32,672 nt of DNA from Candidatus Omnitrophota bacterium (GTDB lineage: Bacteria; Ratteibacteria; UBA8468; B48-G9; JAFGKM01): NCBI GenBank assembly GCA_023818745.1, contig JAMWBY010000003.1:1-32672 (forward strand), in the 5' to 3' direction. The number at the start of each line of letters is the position of its first letter. Within the stretch, counting starts at the first letter, position 1. The notes below the pieces were generated by a model that saw only the letters and a list, made by a program, of their open reading frames with translations, was not told the origin of the DNA and ran no database searches. Made by a program: the position numbers and the translations under genes. Below, piece by piece: positions 21,092 through 29,805 of the stretch.

Positions 21092-22276
21092 ATGAGAAAT
21101 ACAACATTTTTAAAAACCAAGGAAGCAATTTCTACAATTATTTTTTTTGGAATAGTAAGCCTATTTGGTGATATTATTTACGAAGGAATAAGAAGTATAA
21201 ATGGTCCTTTCCTTTATTCTCTTGGTGCAAGTGCTTTAATAGTAGGGTTTTTTTCAGGTTTTGGGGAGTTTTTAACTTATATTTTAAGATTTTTATCAGG
21301 TTATTTTATTGATAAAAAAAGGAATTACTGGTTATTTACAATTACAGGATATTTTTTAATATGCAGTTTACCTTTACTTGCATATGTTAAAATATGGCAG
21401 ATTGCAATTTTTTTGTTTTTGGTTGAAAGAATTGGCAAAGGAATAAGAACACCTGCAAGAGACACTCTTATTTCTTTTGCAGGTAAAAATATTGGTTATG
21501 GTAAAAGTTTTGGAATCCATGAGTTATTAGACCAGATTGGAGCAGTCTTAGGCCCTTTAATTTTTTATTTCATTCTTTCAAAATATAAAAATTATTCCAT
21601 TGCATTTAAGTTAATGTGGATACCATTTATTTTTCTTATTGCTTCCCTTATTTTGGCCAAGAAAAACTATAAAATCATAATTGAAAAAAACAACTATGAA
21701 ATGCAAAGAACTAAAGTAAAATTGAATAAATCTTTTGTATTATATATTCTTTTTATATTGTTTTCTGTAGCGGGTGTAATCAACTTTCCCATTATATCAT
21801 ATCATTTTGCAATTAAAGGAAATATGGGATTATCGGAAATTCCAATTTTATATATGATTGCGATGGGAATAGATGGAATCGTCTCTTTTTTTATAGGTGA
21901 TTTATATGATAGAGTTAGATTTAAAACATTATATTTTATTCCATTTTTAACAGTTTTATTATCAGTTTTTGTTTTATCTTTAAATTTTTACTTTTTGCTG
22001 ATGGGGATTATAATTTATGGAATTATTATTGGGTGTCATGAAACAATTTTAAGAGCAACTATTGCAGAAATTATTCCCTTTGAGAAAAGAGGTTTTGCAT
22101 ATGGAGTTTTTAATAGTATTTATGGATTTGGATTTTTCATTGGAGGGTGGCTTATTGGATTTTTATACGAAAAAAATTTAAGTTATATTCTATTTTATGT
22201 AATATGTATTGAAATTATCTCATTTTTGTTTTTATTAACTCTAATAAAAAATGTGGAAAAAATACGGAAGATTTGA
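21092..22276 (+). CDS. Major facilitator superfamily transporter
   Basis: 394 aa with about 12 hydrophobic segments; GKGIRTPARDTLIS and DLYDRVRFKTLYFIPF loop motifs. Confidence 0.85.
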   Translation: MRNTTFLKTKEAISTIIFFGIVSLFGDIIYEGIRSINGPFLYSLGASALIVGFFSGFGEFLTYILRFLSGYFIDKKRNYWLFTITGYFLICSLPLLAYVKIWQIAIFLFLVERIGKGIRTPARDTLISFAGKNIGYGKSFGIHELLDQIGAVLGPLIFYFILSKYKNYSIAFKLMWIPFIFLIASLILAKKNYKIIIEKNNYEMQRTKVKLNKSFVLYILFILFSVAGVINFPIISYHFAIKGNMGLSEIPILYMIAMGIDGIVSFFIGDLYDRVRFKTLYFIPFLTVLLSVFVLSLNFYFLLMGIIIYGIIIGCHETILRATIAEIIPFEKRGFAYGVFNSIYGFGFFIGGWLIGFLYEKNLSYILFYVICIEIISFLFLLTLIKNVEKIRKI

Positions 22277-22613
22277 ACTGAGTTTGAATAAGGTAGATAT
22301 TAAAAGTATAAAAATTAAAGATGAAACAGGAAAAATGAGAAGATTAAGAGTATGTAGTGTATGGAGTAACTTTTCAAAATTTACAGATATTTCTGCCTTG
22401 GGTTGCTTATGCAAAGACGAAAAGGGTTATATAGGAGTTTTATTAACTGGTAAAAATGGTGGATATGTAAAAATTGGGAAAAATTTTTTAATTTCTCAGA
22501 ACTTGATAGTTCCTTTTAATTCAATAGGAAAACTCAACTTAAAAAAACTTTTAAAGGGTTATGATATTGAACTGATAGAGATTGAGGAAACAATTTATGG
22601 AATAGAAAAATGA
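22251..22613 (+). CDS. Unassigned 120-aa protein
   Basis: Open frame fitting between the MFS gene (26-nt overlap) and the CCA-transferase gene (4-nt overlap). No motif recognised. Confidence 0.6.
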   Translation: MWKKYGRFELSLNKVDIKSIKIKDETGKMRRLRVCSVWSNFSKFTDISALGCLCKDEKGYIGVLLTGKNGGYVKIGKNFLISQNLIVPFNSIGKLNLKKLLKGYDIELIEIEETIYGIEK

Positions 22614-23989
22614 GAAAAAAAATTATACCCGAAGAAATAATAGAAAAAATGAAAGATTTTGCCCTAAGAAAAAATATTCAAGTTTATCTTGTTGGTGGTT
22701 ATATAAGAGATAAGATTATGAAGAAGAAAAATAAGGATATTGATTTTGTAATGGAAGAGGATGCATTGGAGATAGCGGAAGAATTTTCAAAAATGTTTAA
22801 TTTGCCTCAACCTATATTTTACGGAAGATTTGGAACTGCAATGATTGAGATAGAGGATATTAAACTTGAATTTGCAACTGCGAGAAAAGAAAGTTATCCT
22901 AAAAATTCAAGAAAACCCTTTGTTGAAAAAACAACAATTTACCAAGACCTTGAAAGAAGAGATTTTACAATAAACTCTATTGCTCAAAACTTAATTACAG
23001 GAGAAATTTTAGACCCTTTTGATGGGCAAGGAGACATAAAAAGAAAATTAATAAAAACACCGATAGACCCTGATAAAACTTTCTATGATGACCCTTTAAG
23101 AATTTTAAGAGGAATTAGATTTGCTACAAAATTTAAATTTAAAATTGAAGAAAATACTTTGATTGGAATGAAAAAAAATAAGGATAGAATAAAGATAGTA
23201 AGTGAAGAAAGGATTGCTGATGAAATAATAAAAATACTTGAATGTTCAACTCCTTCAATTGGTTTTGAAGTAATGGATGAGATTGAACTTCTTGATATTA
23301 TTTTACCAGAAATTGCAAATTTAAAAGAAAAAAGAACCCACCACCCTTGTAAAGAACTTTTTCCCCATACAATGAAAACACTTGATAATTGTGCAAAAAT
23401 GACAAAAAATGTTTATATAAGATTGGCTTGTTTACTTCATGATATTGGCAAACCATATACTTTAAAAATAGAAAATGGCAAAGTTAGTTTCCATAGACAT
23501 GAGTTTGTTGGAGAGAAAATGAGTTACAATGTTTGTAGAAGATTAAAAATAAGTGAAGAAAATGCAAGATTTATAGGAAAGCTTATAAGATTTCATTTAA
23601 GACCTCATTTACTTGCAAAGGAAAACCCAAGCGATAGTGCTTTAAGAAGATTTATAAGAGAAGTGGGAAAGGATATGAAAGCACTTTTTATTCTTGCAAA
23701 AAGCGATTTAACAAGCAGAAATCCTAAGAAAATCAAGGATGCACTTGAACGCCTTAATAAACTTGAAGATAGAATAAAGGAAATAAACAGGAAAGATAAA
23801 CTCTCTTCTTTTAAATTGGCTATAAATGGTTTTGATATTATGGAAATTTTAAAAATTCCATCTGGGAAAAAAGTTGGCATAATAAAAGATTATCTTGAAA
23901 ATCTTGTAATTGATAATCAATTGCAAAATAAAAAAAGAATATTGAAGAAATATCTAATTGAAAATACTGATAAACTTTTGAATTTATAG
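22610..23989 (+). CDS. CCA tRNA nucleotidyltransferase/poly(A) polymerase family with HD domain
   Basis: 459 aa; VYLVGGYIRDKIMKKKNKDIDFVME; RRDFTINSIAQNLITGEILDPFDGQGDIKRKLIKTP; DDPLRILRGIRFATKF; HD motif LACLLHDIGKP. Confidence 0.93.
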   Translation: MRKKIIPEEIIEKMKDFALRKNIQVYLVGGYIRDKIMKKKNKDIDFVMEEDALEIAEEFSKMFNLPQPIFYGRFGTAMIEIEDIKLEFATARKESYPKNSRKPFVEKTTIYQDLERRDFTINSIAQNLITGEILDPFDGQGDIKRKLIKTPIDPDKTFYDDPLRILRGIRFATKFKFKIEENTLIGMKKNKDRIKIVSEERIADEIIKILECSTPSIGFEVMDEIELLDIILPEIANLKEKRTHHPCKELFPHTMKTLDNCAKMTKNVYIRLACLLHDIGKPYTLKIENGKVSFHRHEFVGEKMSYNVCRRLKISEENARFIGKLIRFHLRPHLLAKENPSDSALRRFIREVGKDMKALFILAKSDLTSRNPKKIKDALERLNKLEDRIKEINRKDKLSSFKLAINGFDIMEILKIPSGKKVGIIKDYLENLVIDNQLQNKKRILKKYLIENTDKLLNL

Positions 23990-24086
23990 ATTAATTGAAA
24001 AAATTCTACAGAAATAATAAAATAGAAAATGAAAAGCAAAGTTTTAAAAAAATTTCCTATTTTTACATTACTTGAATTAGAAGAAA

Positions 24087-24590
24087 ATGGATGAAAAAAA
24101 TATATTGTGGGCTCCATGGAGAATGGGTTACATTCTTAAAATAAAAAAAGATATTTGTTTCCTTTGTCAGGAATATAACTCTTCTAAAACTAAATATATA
24201 GTTTATAAAGGGAAATATAGTTTCATTGTATTAAATATTTTTCCTTACAACAATGGACATCTTATGATTTCTCCTATAAGACATATTAAAAATATAGAAG
24301 ACCTAAGTAATGAAGAATTTCACGAAATCTGGAATTTAATAGTAAGTTCTATTAGAGCATTGAAAAAAATTTTGAAGCCAGAGGGATTCAATATAGGACT
24401 AAATATTGGTAAGGTTTCTGGAGCAGGATTGGAAGACCATTTACATATCCATATAGTTCCGAGATGGCAAGGTGATACAAATTTTATGCCGGTTATTTCA
24501 AATACAAAAGTTATTCCTCAATCATTAAATGAAATTGCGAAAATTTTGAAGAAGGAATTTAAAAAGGAAATCAAAAATGTATATCGCTGA
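24087..24590 (+). CDS. HIT-domain protein (Ap4A phosphorylase-like branch)
   Basis: 167 aa; LWAPWRMGYI, NIFPYNNGHLMISPIRHI, DHLHIHIVPRWQGDTNFMPVISNTKVIPQSL. Confidence 0.92.
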   Translation: MDEKNILWAPWRMGYILKIKKDICFLCQEYNSSKTKYIVYKGKYSFIVLNIFPYNNGHLMISPIRHIKNIEDLSNEEFHEIWNLIVSSIRALKKILKPEGFNIGLNIGKVSGAGLEDHLHIHIVPRWQGDTNFMPVISNTKVIPQSLNEIAKILKKEFKKEIKNVYR

Positions 24591-25797
24591 TTTTCACATT
24601 CATTCAAAATTTAGTAGAGCAACAAGTAAAGATATGGAACTTGATGGACTTGTAAAATGGGCTAAATATAAAGGGATAAATCTTCTTGGCACTGGAGATA
24701 TTACTCATTTTTATTGGTTCCATGAATTAAAAAGAAATTTAAAGGAGACAGAAAGATTTGGGATTTATGAATATGGAGGAATTGATTTTATTTTAACAGG
24801 AGAAGTGTGTAATATTTTTGAATACCGTGGAATTACTAAAAGAATACATAATATAATCTTTATTTCAAATGTAGAAAAAGTTGAAAAATTTAATAGAGAT
24901 ATTGAAAAGTATGGTGATTTAAATGCGGATGGAAGACCAATGTTACAACTTTCTGCAAAAGAACTTGTAAAAATTTTAAAGGATATAGATGAATTTAGTT
25001 TTGTTGTTCCTGCTCATATTTGGACCCCTCACTTTTCTCTTTTCGGTTCTAATTCTGGTTTTGATGAAATTGAAGATTGTTTTGAAGAACTTACGGATGA
25101 GATATTTGCGCTTGAAACTGGATTAAGTAGTGACCCTGAGATGAACTGGCGACTATCAAAACTTGACAGATTTTCTTTAATTTCAAATTCAGATGCTCAT
25201 TCTCCCTCAAAAATAGGAAGAGAAGCAAATATATTTTTTGATAAGTTTGATTTTAAACAACTTATAGATATATTAAAAAGTAAAAATTTCAAGATGACAG
25301 TGGAGTATTTTCCTGAAGAAGGAAAGTATCATTATGATGGACATAGAAATTGTAATGTTTGTTTCTCTCCTCAGGAAACAAGAAAAAATAATTTTATATG
25401 TCCTATTTGTGGCAGAAAAGTAACAGTTGGAGTGATGCACAGAGTAGAAGAACTTGCTGATAGAAAACCAAATGAAAAACCGAAAAAATATGTTCCATTT
25501 AAAAAAATTGTTCCTCTTGACCAGATAATAAGTAGTGTAATAAACAAAGAAATTTCTTCCCAAATAGTTCAGAAGACATACTTTGAAATTATAAATAAAG
25601 TTGGTTCAGAGTTTTATATACTCTTAGATGCAAGTGAAAAAGAGATTGAAGAACAAATTGATATTAAAATTTGTGAAGGAATTAAAAAAGTAAGAAAAGG
25701 ACAGGTAAATATAAAACCTGGTTATGATGGAGAATTTGGTAAAGTTGAAATACCTTTAGATTTAAACACAAAAGAAGAACAACAGTCCCTCTTCTAA
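24577..25797 (+). CDS. Endonuclease Q-like protein (PHP domain plus zinc-finger)
   Basis: 406 aa; PHP start MYIADFHIHSKFSRATSKDM; HIWTPHFSLFGSNSGFD; LETGLSSDPEMNWRLSKLDRFSLISNSDAHSPSKIGREAN; CNVCFSPQETRKNNFICPICGRKVTVGVMHRVEELADR. Confidence 0.82.
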   Translation: MYIADFHIHSKFSRATSKDMELDGLVKWAKYKGINLLGTGDITHFYWFHELKRNLKETERFGIYEYGGIDFILTGEVCNIFEYRGITKRIHNIIFISNVEKVEKFNRDIEKYGDLNADGRPMLQLSAKELVKILKDIDEFSFVVPAHIWTPHFSLFGSNSGFDEIEDCFEELTDEIFALETGLSSDPEMNWRLSKLDRFSLISNSDAHSPSKIGREANIFFDKFDFKQLIDILKSKNFKMTVEYFPEEGKYHYDGHRNCNVCFSPQETRKNNFICPICGRKVTVGVMHRVEELADRKPNEKPKKYVPFKKIVPLDQIISSVINKEISSQIVQKTYFEIINKVGSEFYILLDASEKEIEEQIDIKICEGIKKVRKGQVNIKPGYDGEFGKVEIPLDLNTKEEQQSLF

Positions 25798-25805
25798 AAA
25801 TTATA

Positions 25806-25958
25806 ATGAAAAATTTTAAAATCCTTGTAGTTAGTAGTATAAATTCCTTTTTAGAGTTTAAACCATTTTTGATAGAAGATGAGGAAAAATCATATATTCT
25901 ATTAATGACATTTTTTGTGTGCAATCAAAATTTTTTCAGGAAAGAAAATGGTAGGTAA
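25806..25958 (+). CDS. Short 50-aa ORF in an otherwise non-coding gap (coding status uncertain)
   Basis: ATG at 25806 to TAA at 25956-25958: MKNFKILVVSSINSFLEFKPFLIEDEEKSYILLMTFFVCNQNFFRKENGR. Confidence 0.25.
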   Translation: MKNFKILVVSSINSFLEFKPFLIEDEEKSYILLMTFFVCNQNFFRKENGR

Positions 25959-26088
25959 AAAAATTAGGTTGTAAAAAAACTCATTTTTTGAGACCATGTC
26001 TAAGAAAAATTAGGTTAAAAGTTTCTTTTTGTGAAATTGACATATTTAAATTTAAAAAGTTAAAATAAAAATAAAATGGGAGGATAAA

Positions 26089-27027
26089 ATGGCTAAATTC
26101 AGTCCTAAAAAATTTATAAAAGAAAGTGTTAATGAGTTAAGAAAAAAAATAAAAGACAAAAGGGCTTTAGTTGCAACTTCTGGTGGAGTTGATAGTACTG
26201 TTTGTGCTATTCTATCAAAAATGGCGATTGGCGATAAATTAGTTGTTTTTTTTATTGATGATGGTTTAATGAGAGAAAAAGAACCAGAACAAGTCAGAGA
26301 TTTTTTAGCAACAAAAGGAATAAACTTGGAAATCTGGAATGTTGAAGATACATTTTTTGAAGCATTGAAAGGCAAAACTGACCCTGAAGAAAAAAGGAAG
26401 GCATTCAGAGACACGTTTTATAAAATATTGAGTCAAGCAGTAAGAAGTTATTCTGTAGATTTTTTAATTCAAGGAACTATAGCAGCAGATATCGTTGAAA
26501 CCCAAAAAGGCATAAAGACACAACACAATGTTCTTTCTCAAATTGGAGTGAATCCTGCTTTTTATGGTTTAACAATAATTGAACCATTAAGAGAACTTTA
26601 CAAAAATCAGGTAAGACAGGTTGCTAAGGTACTTGGATTACCTAAAAAAATATATGATAGAAAGCCATTTCCTGGTCCTGGATTAGCAACGAGAGTTATA
26701 GGAGAAGTAACAAGGGACAGGGTGGAGAAAATAAGGATTGCTACAAAAATAGTAGAAGAAGAACTTATAGAAAAAAATATTTTTCAAGCATTCCCAGTAT
26801 TATTTTCAGATAAAGCAACAGGTATAGTTGATGGTAAAAGATTGTTAGGAGATATAATTGCAATTAGAGCTGTTAAATCTGAAGATGCTTTAACTGCTCA
26901 ACCAGTAAAAATTTTGTGGAAAAGATTATACAAAATAAGAGATAGGATTTTAAAAGAAGTTCCTGGTGTTGTGAAAGTTTTATATGATATAACTCCTAAA
27001 CCACCGAGTACAATTGAATATATTTAG
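26089..27027 (+). CDS. GMP synthase-type PP-loop ATPase subunit (no fused glutaminase domain)
   Basis: 312 aa; SD gggagg upstream; ALVATSGGVDSTVCAIL P-loop; FLIQGTIAADIVETQKGIKTQHNV; KPFPGPGLATRVIGEVT; C-terminal KPPSTIEYI. Starts directly at the PP-ATPase domain. Confidence 0.85.
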   Translation: MAKFSPKKFIKESVNELRKKIKDKRALVATSGGVDSTVCAILSKMAIGDKLVVFFIDDGLMREKEPEQVRDFLATKGINLEIWNVEDTFFEALKGKTDPEEKRKAFRDTFYKILSQAVRSYSVDFLIQGTIAADIVETQKGIKTQHNVLSQIGVNPAFYGLTIIEPLRELYKNQVRQVAKVLGLPKKIYDRKPFPGPGLATRVIGEVTRDRVEKIRIATKIVEEELIEKNIFQAFPVLFSDKATGIVDGKRLLGDIIAIRAVKSEDALTAQPVKILWKRLYKIRDRILKEVPGVVKVLYDITPKPPSTIEYI

Positions 27028-27058
27028 TCGTTTCAAAAGTTAAAAGGAAAAACAAAAA

Positions 27059-27667
27059 GTGATTGGAATTATAAAGTATGGTAGTGGAAATATATATAGT
27101 GTTTTTTCTACACTTAAATTTTTGGGGAAAGAAGTAGTTTTAGTTGAAAATCCGAAAATATTAGATAAGTTAAATTTTTTGATTCTTCCTGGTGTCGGAA
27201 ATTTTGCTTCAAGTATGGAAAATTTAGAAAAGGGGGGTCTTTTAGAGAAAATAAGATACAAATTAAAAGATGGAATTCCATTTCTTGGTATCTGTTTAGG
27301 ACTTCAACTTTTGTTTGAGTGGAGCGAAGAAGGGGAAAGAGAAGGTTTTGGAATTTTAAAAGGGAAAGTGGTAAAATTTAAAGATAAAAATATAAAGATA
27401 CCTCATATGGGATGGAATAAAGTGAAAATTTTAAAAGAAAGTTTCCTTTTTAAAGATATTAGGGATAATTCATATTTTTATTTTGCACATTCTTATTATG
27501 TAAATACGCAAAAAGAACTTATCATAGGGAAAACAAATTATGGAATTGATTTTCCTTCTGTTATTGTTAAAAAAAATATAGTTGGTGTTCAATTTCATCC
27601 AGAGAAAAGTGGTGAACTTGGATTATTGTTTTTAAAAAATTTTCTGGAGGGAAAATGGTTACAGTGA
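27059..27667 (+). CDS. hisH: Imidazole glycerol phosphate synthase glutaminase subunit HisH (GTG start)
   Basis: 202 aa; [34 protein letters not shown] nucleophile elbow, [23 protein letters not shown]. Confidence 0.93.
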   Translation: MIGIIKYGSGNIYSVFSTLKFLGKEVVLVENPKILDKLNFLILPGVGNFASSMENLEKGGLLEKIRYKLKDGIPFLGICLGLQLLFEWSEEGEREGFGILKGKVVKFKDKNIKIPHMGWNKVKILKESFLFKDIRDNSYFYFAHSYYVNTQKELIIGKTNYGIDFPSVIVKKNIVGVQFHPEKSGELGLLFLKNFLEGKWLQ

Positions 27668-28419
27668 GAATTATACCATGTCTTGATGTAAAAGATGGAA
27701 AAGTTGTAAAAGGTATTCATTTTGAAAATATTAAAGTTGCAGGAGACCCTGTAGAAAATGCTTCTTTTTATTGTAAAGAAGGAGCAGATGAGATTGTTTT
27801 TCTTGACATTAGTGCAACTATAGAAGGTAGAAAAACAATGGTAGATATTGTAAGAAAAGTTGCAGATGTTGTTTTTATACCTTTTACAGTGGGTGGAGGT
27901 ATTTCCTCTTTAAATGATATAGATAAATTATTATCAAATGGTGCGGATAAAATTTCAATTAATACTGCTGCTGTAAAAAATCCCAAACTGATTGAAGAAT
28001 CAGCAAAAAAATTTGGAAGTCAATGTATAGTAGTTGCAATAGATGCTAAAAAAATAGGAAATAATAAATGGGAAGTTTTTATTGAAGGAGGGAAGACACC
28101 GACAGGATTAGATGTTATAGATTGGGCAAAGAAAACAGTAGATTTAGGAGCAGGCGAAATTTTATTAACAAGTATTGATAGAGACGGGACACAGGATGGA
28201 TACGATATTGAATTGACAAAAACTGTAAGTGAAAGTGTTAAAATTCCTGTTATTGCTTCTGGTGGAGCAGGAAAACTTGAACATCTATATGAAGCAATTG
28301 TCAATGGTAAAGCAAACGCAGTTTTAATTGCATCTCTTTTACATTTTAGAATTTTAACAATTCCTCAAATAAAAAAATATCTCAAATCAAAAGGAATTGA
28401 AGTAAGAGAAATTAAATGA
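27655..28419 (+). CDS. hisF: Imidazole glycerol phosphate synthase cyclase subunit HisF
   Basis: 254 aa; [73 protein letters not shown]. Confidence 0.97.
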   Translation: MVTVRIIPCLDVKDGKVVKGIHFENIKVAGDPVENASFYCKEGADEIVFLDISATIEGRKTMVDIVRKVADVVFIPFTVGGGISSLNDIDKLLSNGADKISINTAAVKNPKLIEESAKKFGSQCIVVAIDAKKIGNNKWEVFIEGGKTPTGLDVIDWAKKTVDLGAGEILLTSIDRDGTQDGYDIELTKTVSESVKIPVIASGGAGKLEHLYEAIVNGKANAVLIASLLHFRILTIPQIKKYLKSKGIEVREIK

Positions 28420-28425
28420 GGCAAT

Positions 28426-29415
28426 ATGGATAATTTTTTGATAACAGGTGGTTGTGGATTTATTGGTTCGTATTTAGCAGAAGAACTTGTAAAACAAAAT
28501 AAAAAAGTTTTTGTTATTGATGACCTTTCGACAGGGAGTTTAAAAAATCTGTCAAATATTATAAATCATAAAAATCTTAACATTTTTATAGATACAATCT
28601 TAAATCAACATTTAATTGAACAACTTATAAAAAAAGTTGATTTTGTATTTCATCTTGCAGCAGTTGTTGGAGTAAAAAAAGTTATGGAAAGCCCTATTGA
28701 CTCTATCATTGTAAATATTGAAGGAACTAAAAATATATTAAAATTCTGTGCCAAACACAGAAAAAAAGTTTTAATTACTTCAACATCTGAAGTTTATGGA
28801 AAGAATGTAAATGTTCCTTTTTCTGAATCTGCAGATATAGTTATTGGTTCAACAAAGAAGAAAAGATGGTCTTATGCCTGTACTAAAGCAATTGATGAGT
28901 TTTTATCTTTTGCTTTTTATGAAGAATATGGATTATCTGTAATAATTGTTAGATTGTTTAATACAGTAGGGGCAAGGCAGACGGAAAGATATGGAATGGT
29001 AATTCCAAGGTTTACAAAACAAGCACTTTCAGGCAATCCCATAACTATTTTTGGTAATGGAGAGCAAACAAGATGTTTTATACATGTAAAAGATGTAATT
29101 TCAACTTTACTAAAATTGATTGATAAAGATGAAAGTTACGGAGATATTTTTAACATTGGGAGTGATGAAGAAATTAAGATAAAAGATCTGGCTTTTCTTA
29201 TTAAAGAAATTACAAAAAGTAATTCAGAAATTAAATTTGTAGATCCAGAAGAGGTTTACAATAAAGGTTTTGAGGATATGGCGAGAAGAATTCCTGATTT
29301 AAGCAAATTAAGGAAAACAATTGATTTTCAACCATGTTATACGATAAAAGACATAATAATTGATGTAGTGGAATATTACAAAAAACAATCTGATTTATTA
29401 CCTTATTTTTGTTAA
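28426..29415 (+). CDS. NAD-dependent sugar-nucleotide epimerase/dehydratase (extended SDR)
   Basis: 329 aa; ITGGCGFIGSYLAEELV, HLAAVVGV, STSEVYG, YACTKAIDEFL (YxxxK), RLFNTVGARQTERYGMVIPRF. Confidence 0.93.
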   Translation: MDNFLITGGCGFIGSYLAEELVKQNKKVFVIDDLSTGSLKNLSNIINHKNLNIFIDTILNQHLIEQLIKKVDFVFHLAAVVGVKKVMESPIDSIIVNIEGTKNILKFCAKHRKKVLITSTSEVYGKNVNVPFSESADIVIGSTKKKRWSYACTKAIDEFLSFAFYEEYGLSVIIVRLFNTVGARQTERYGMVIPRFTKQALSGNPITIFGNGEQTRCFIHVKDVISTLLKLIDKDESYGDIFNIGSDEEIKIKDLAFLIKEITKSNSEIKFVDPEEVYNKGFEDMARRIPDLSKLRKTIDFQPCYTIKDIIIDVVEYYKKQSDLLPYFC

Positions 29416-29429
29416 ATGAATATCAACTA

Positions 29430-29455
29430 TTTAATCAATTGAGCAATTAGTTAAA
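29430..29455. promoter_or_regulatory. Operator-like palindrome, copy 1 (upstream of winged-helix gene)
   Basis: TTTAA-tc-AATTG-ag-CAATT-ag-TTAAA, symmetric about 29442/29443; nearly identical to copy 2 at 29782-29805. Confidence 0.7.
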
Positions 29456-29462
29456 TGTAAAA

Positions 29463-29777
29463 ATGAAAAGAAAAAAAATGCCAGAAAGGGAATATAGGGC
29501 GTCAAGGATATGTAGAGTTTTAGGAAATCCAACAGCATATCAGATAATGAAATTGCTTACATCCAAAGAAAAACTTTCTCCATCTGAAATGAGTAAAAAG
29601 CTTGGTCTTACAATTCCTAACGTTTCAAGAACCCTTAGAAATTTAAGACAAATAGATTTGGTAAGATATGAAACGAAAAATTATATCAAAAAATATTACA
29701 TTAAGGATGAAAGTGTTTTAGAAATTTTTAACAGTTTAGAAAATTATGTTGAAAAAATAAAAGAAAAAAAATTTTAA
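29463..29777 (+). CDS. ArsR-like winged-helix transcriptional regulator
   Basis: 104 aa; RICRVLGNPTAYQIMKLLTSKEKLSPSEMSKKLGLTIPNVSRTLRNLRQIDLVRYETKNYIKKYYIKD. Confidence 0.85.
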   Translation: MKRKKMPEREYRASRICRVLGNPTAYQIMKLLTSKEKLSPSEMSKKLGLTIPNVSRTLRNLRQIDLVRYETKNYIKKYYIKDESVLEIFNSLENYVEKIKEKKF

Positions 29778-29781
29778 TTAA

Positions 29782-29805
29782 TTAACCAATTGAGCAATTA
29801 ATTAA
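29782..29805. promoter_or_regulatory. Operator-like palindrome, copy 2 (abuts start codon of GT-C gene)
   Basis: TTAA-cc-AATTG-ag-CAATT-aa-TTAA, immediately followed by ATG at 29806; shares AATTGAGCAATT core and flanks with copy 1. Confidence 0.7.

Noticed and set aside
26089-28419. PP-ATPase + HisH + HisF as a WbpG-HisH2-HisF2-type sugar amidation system
   Set aside because: The PP-ATPase keeps GMP-synthase features (PFPGPGL, C-terminal KPPSTIEYI) and lacks the N-terminal cysteine motif I associate with WbpG-type amidotransferases; HisH/HisF look like ordinary histidine enzymes. Kept only as a weak alternative.
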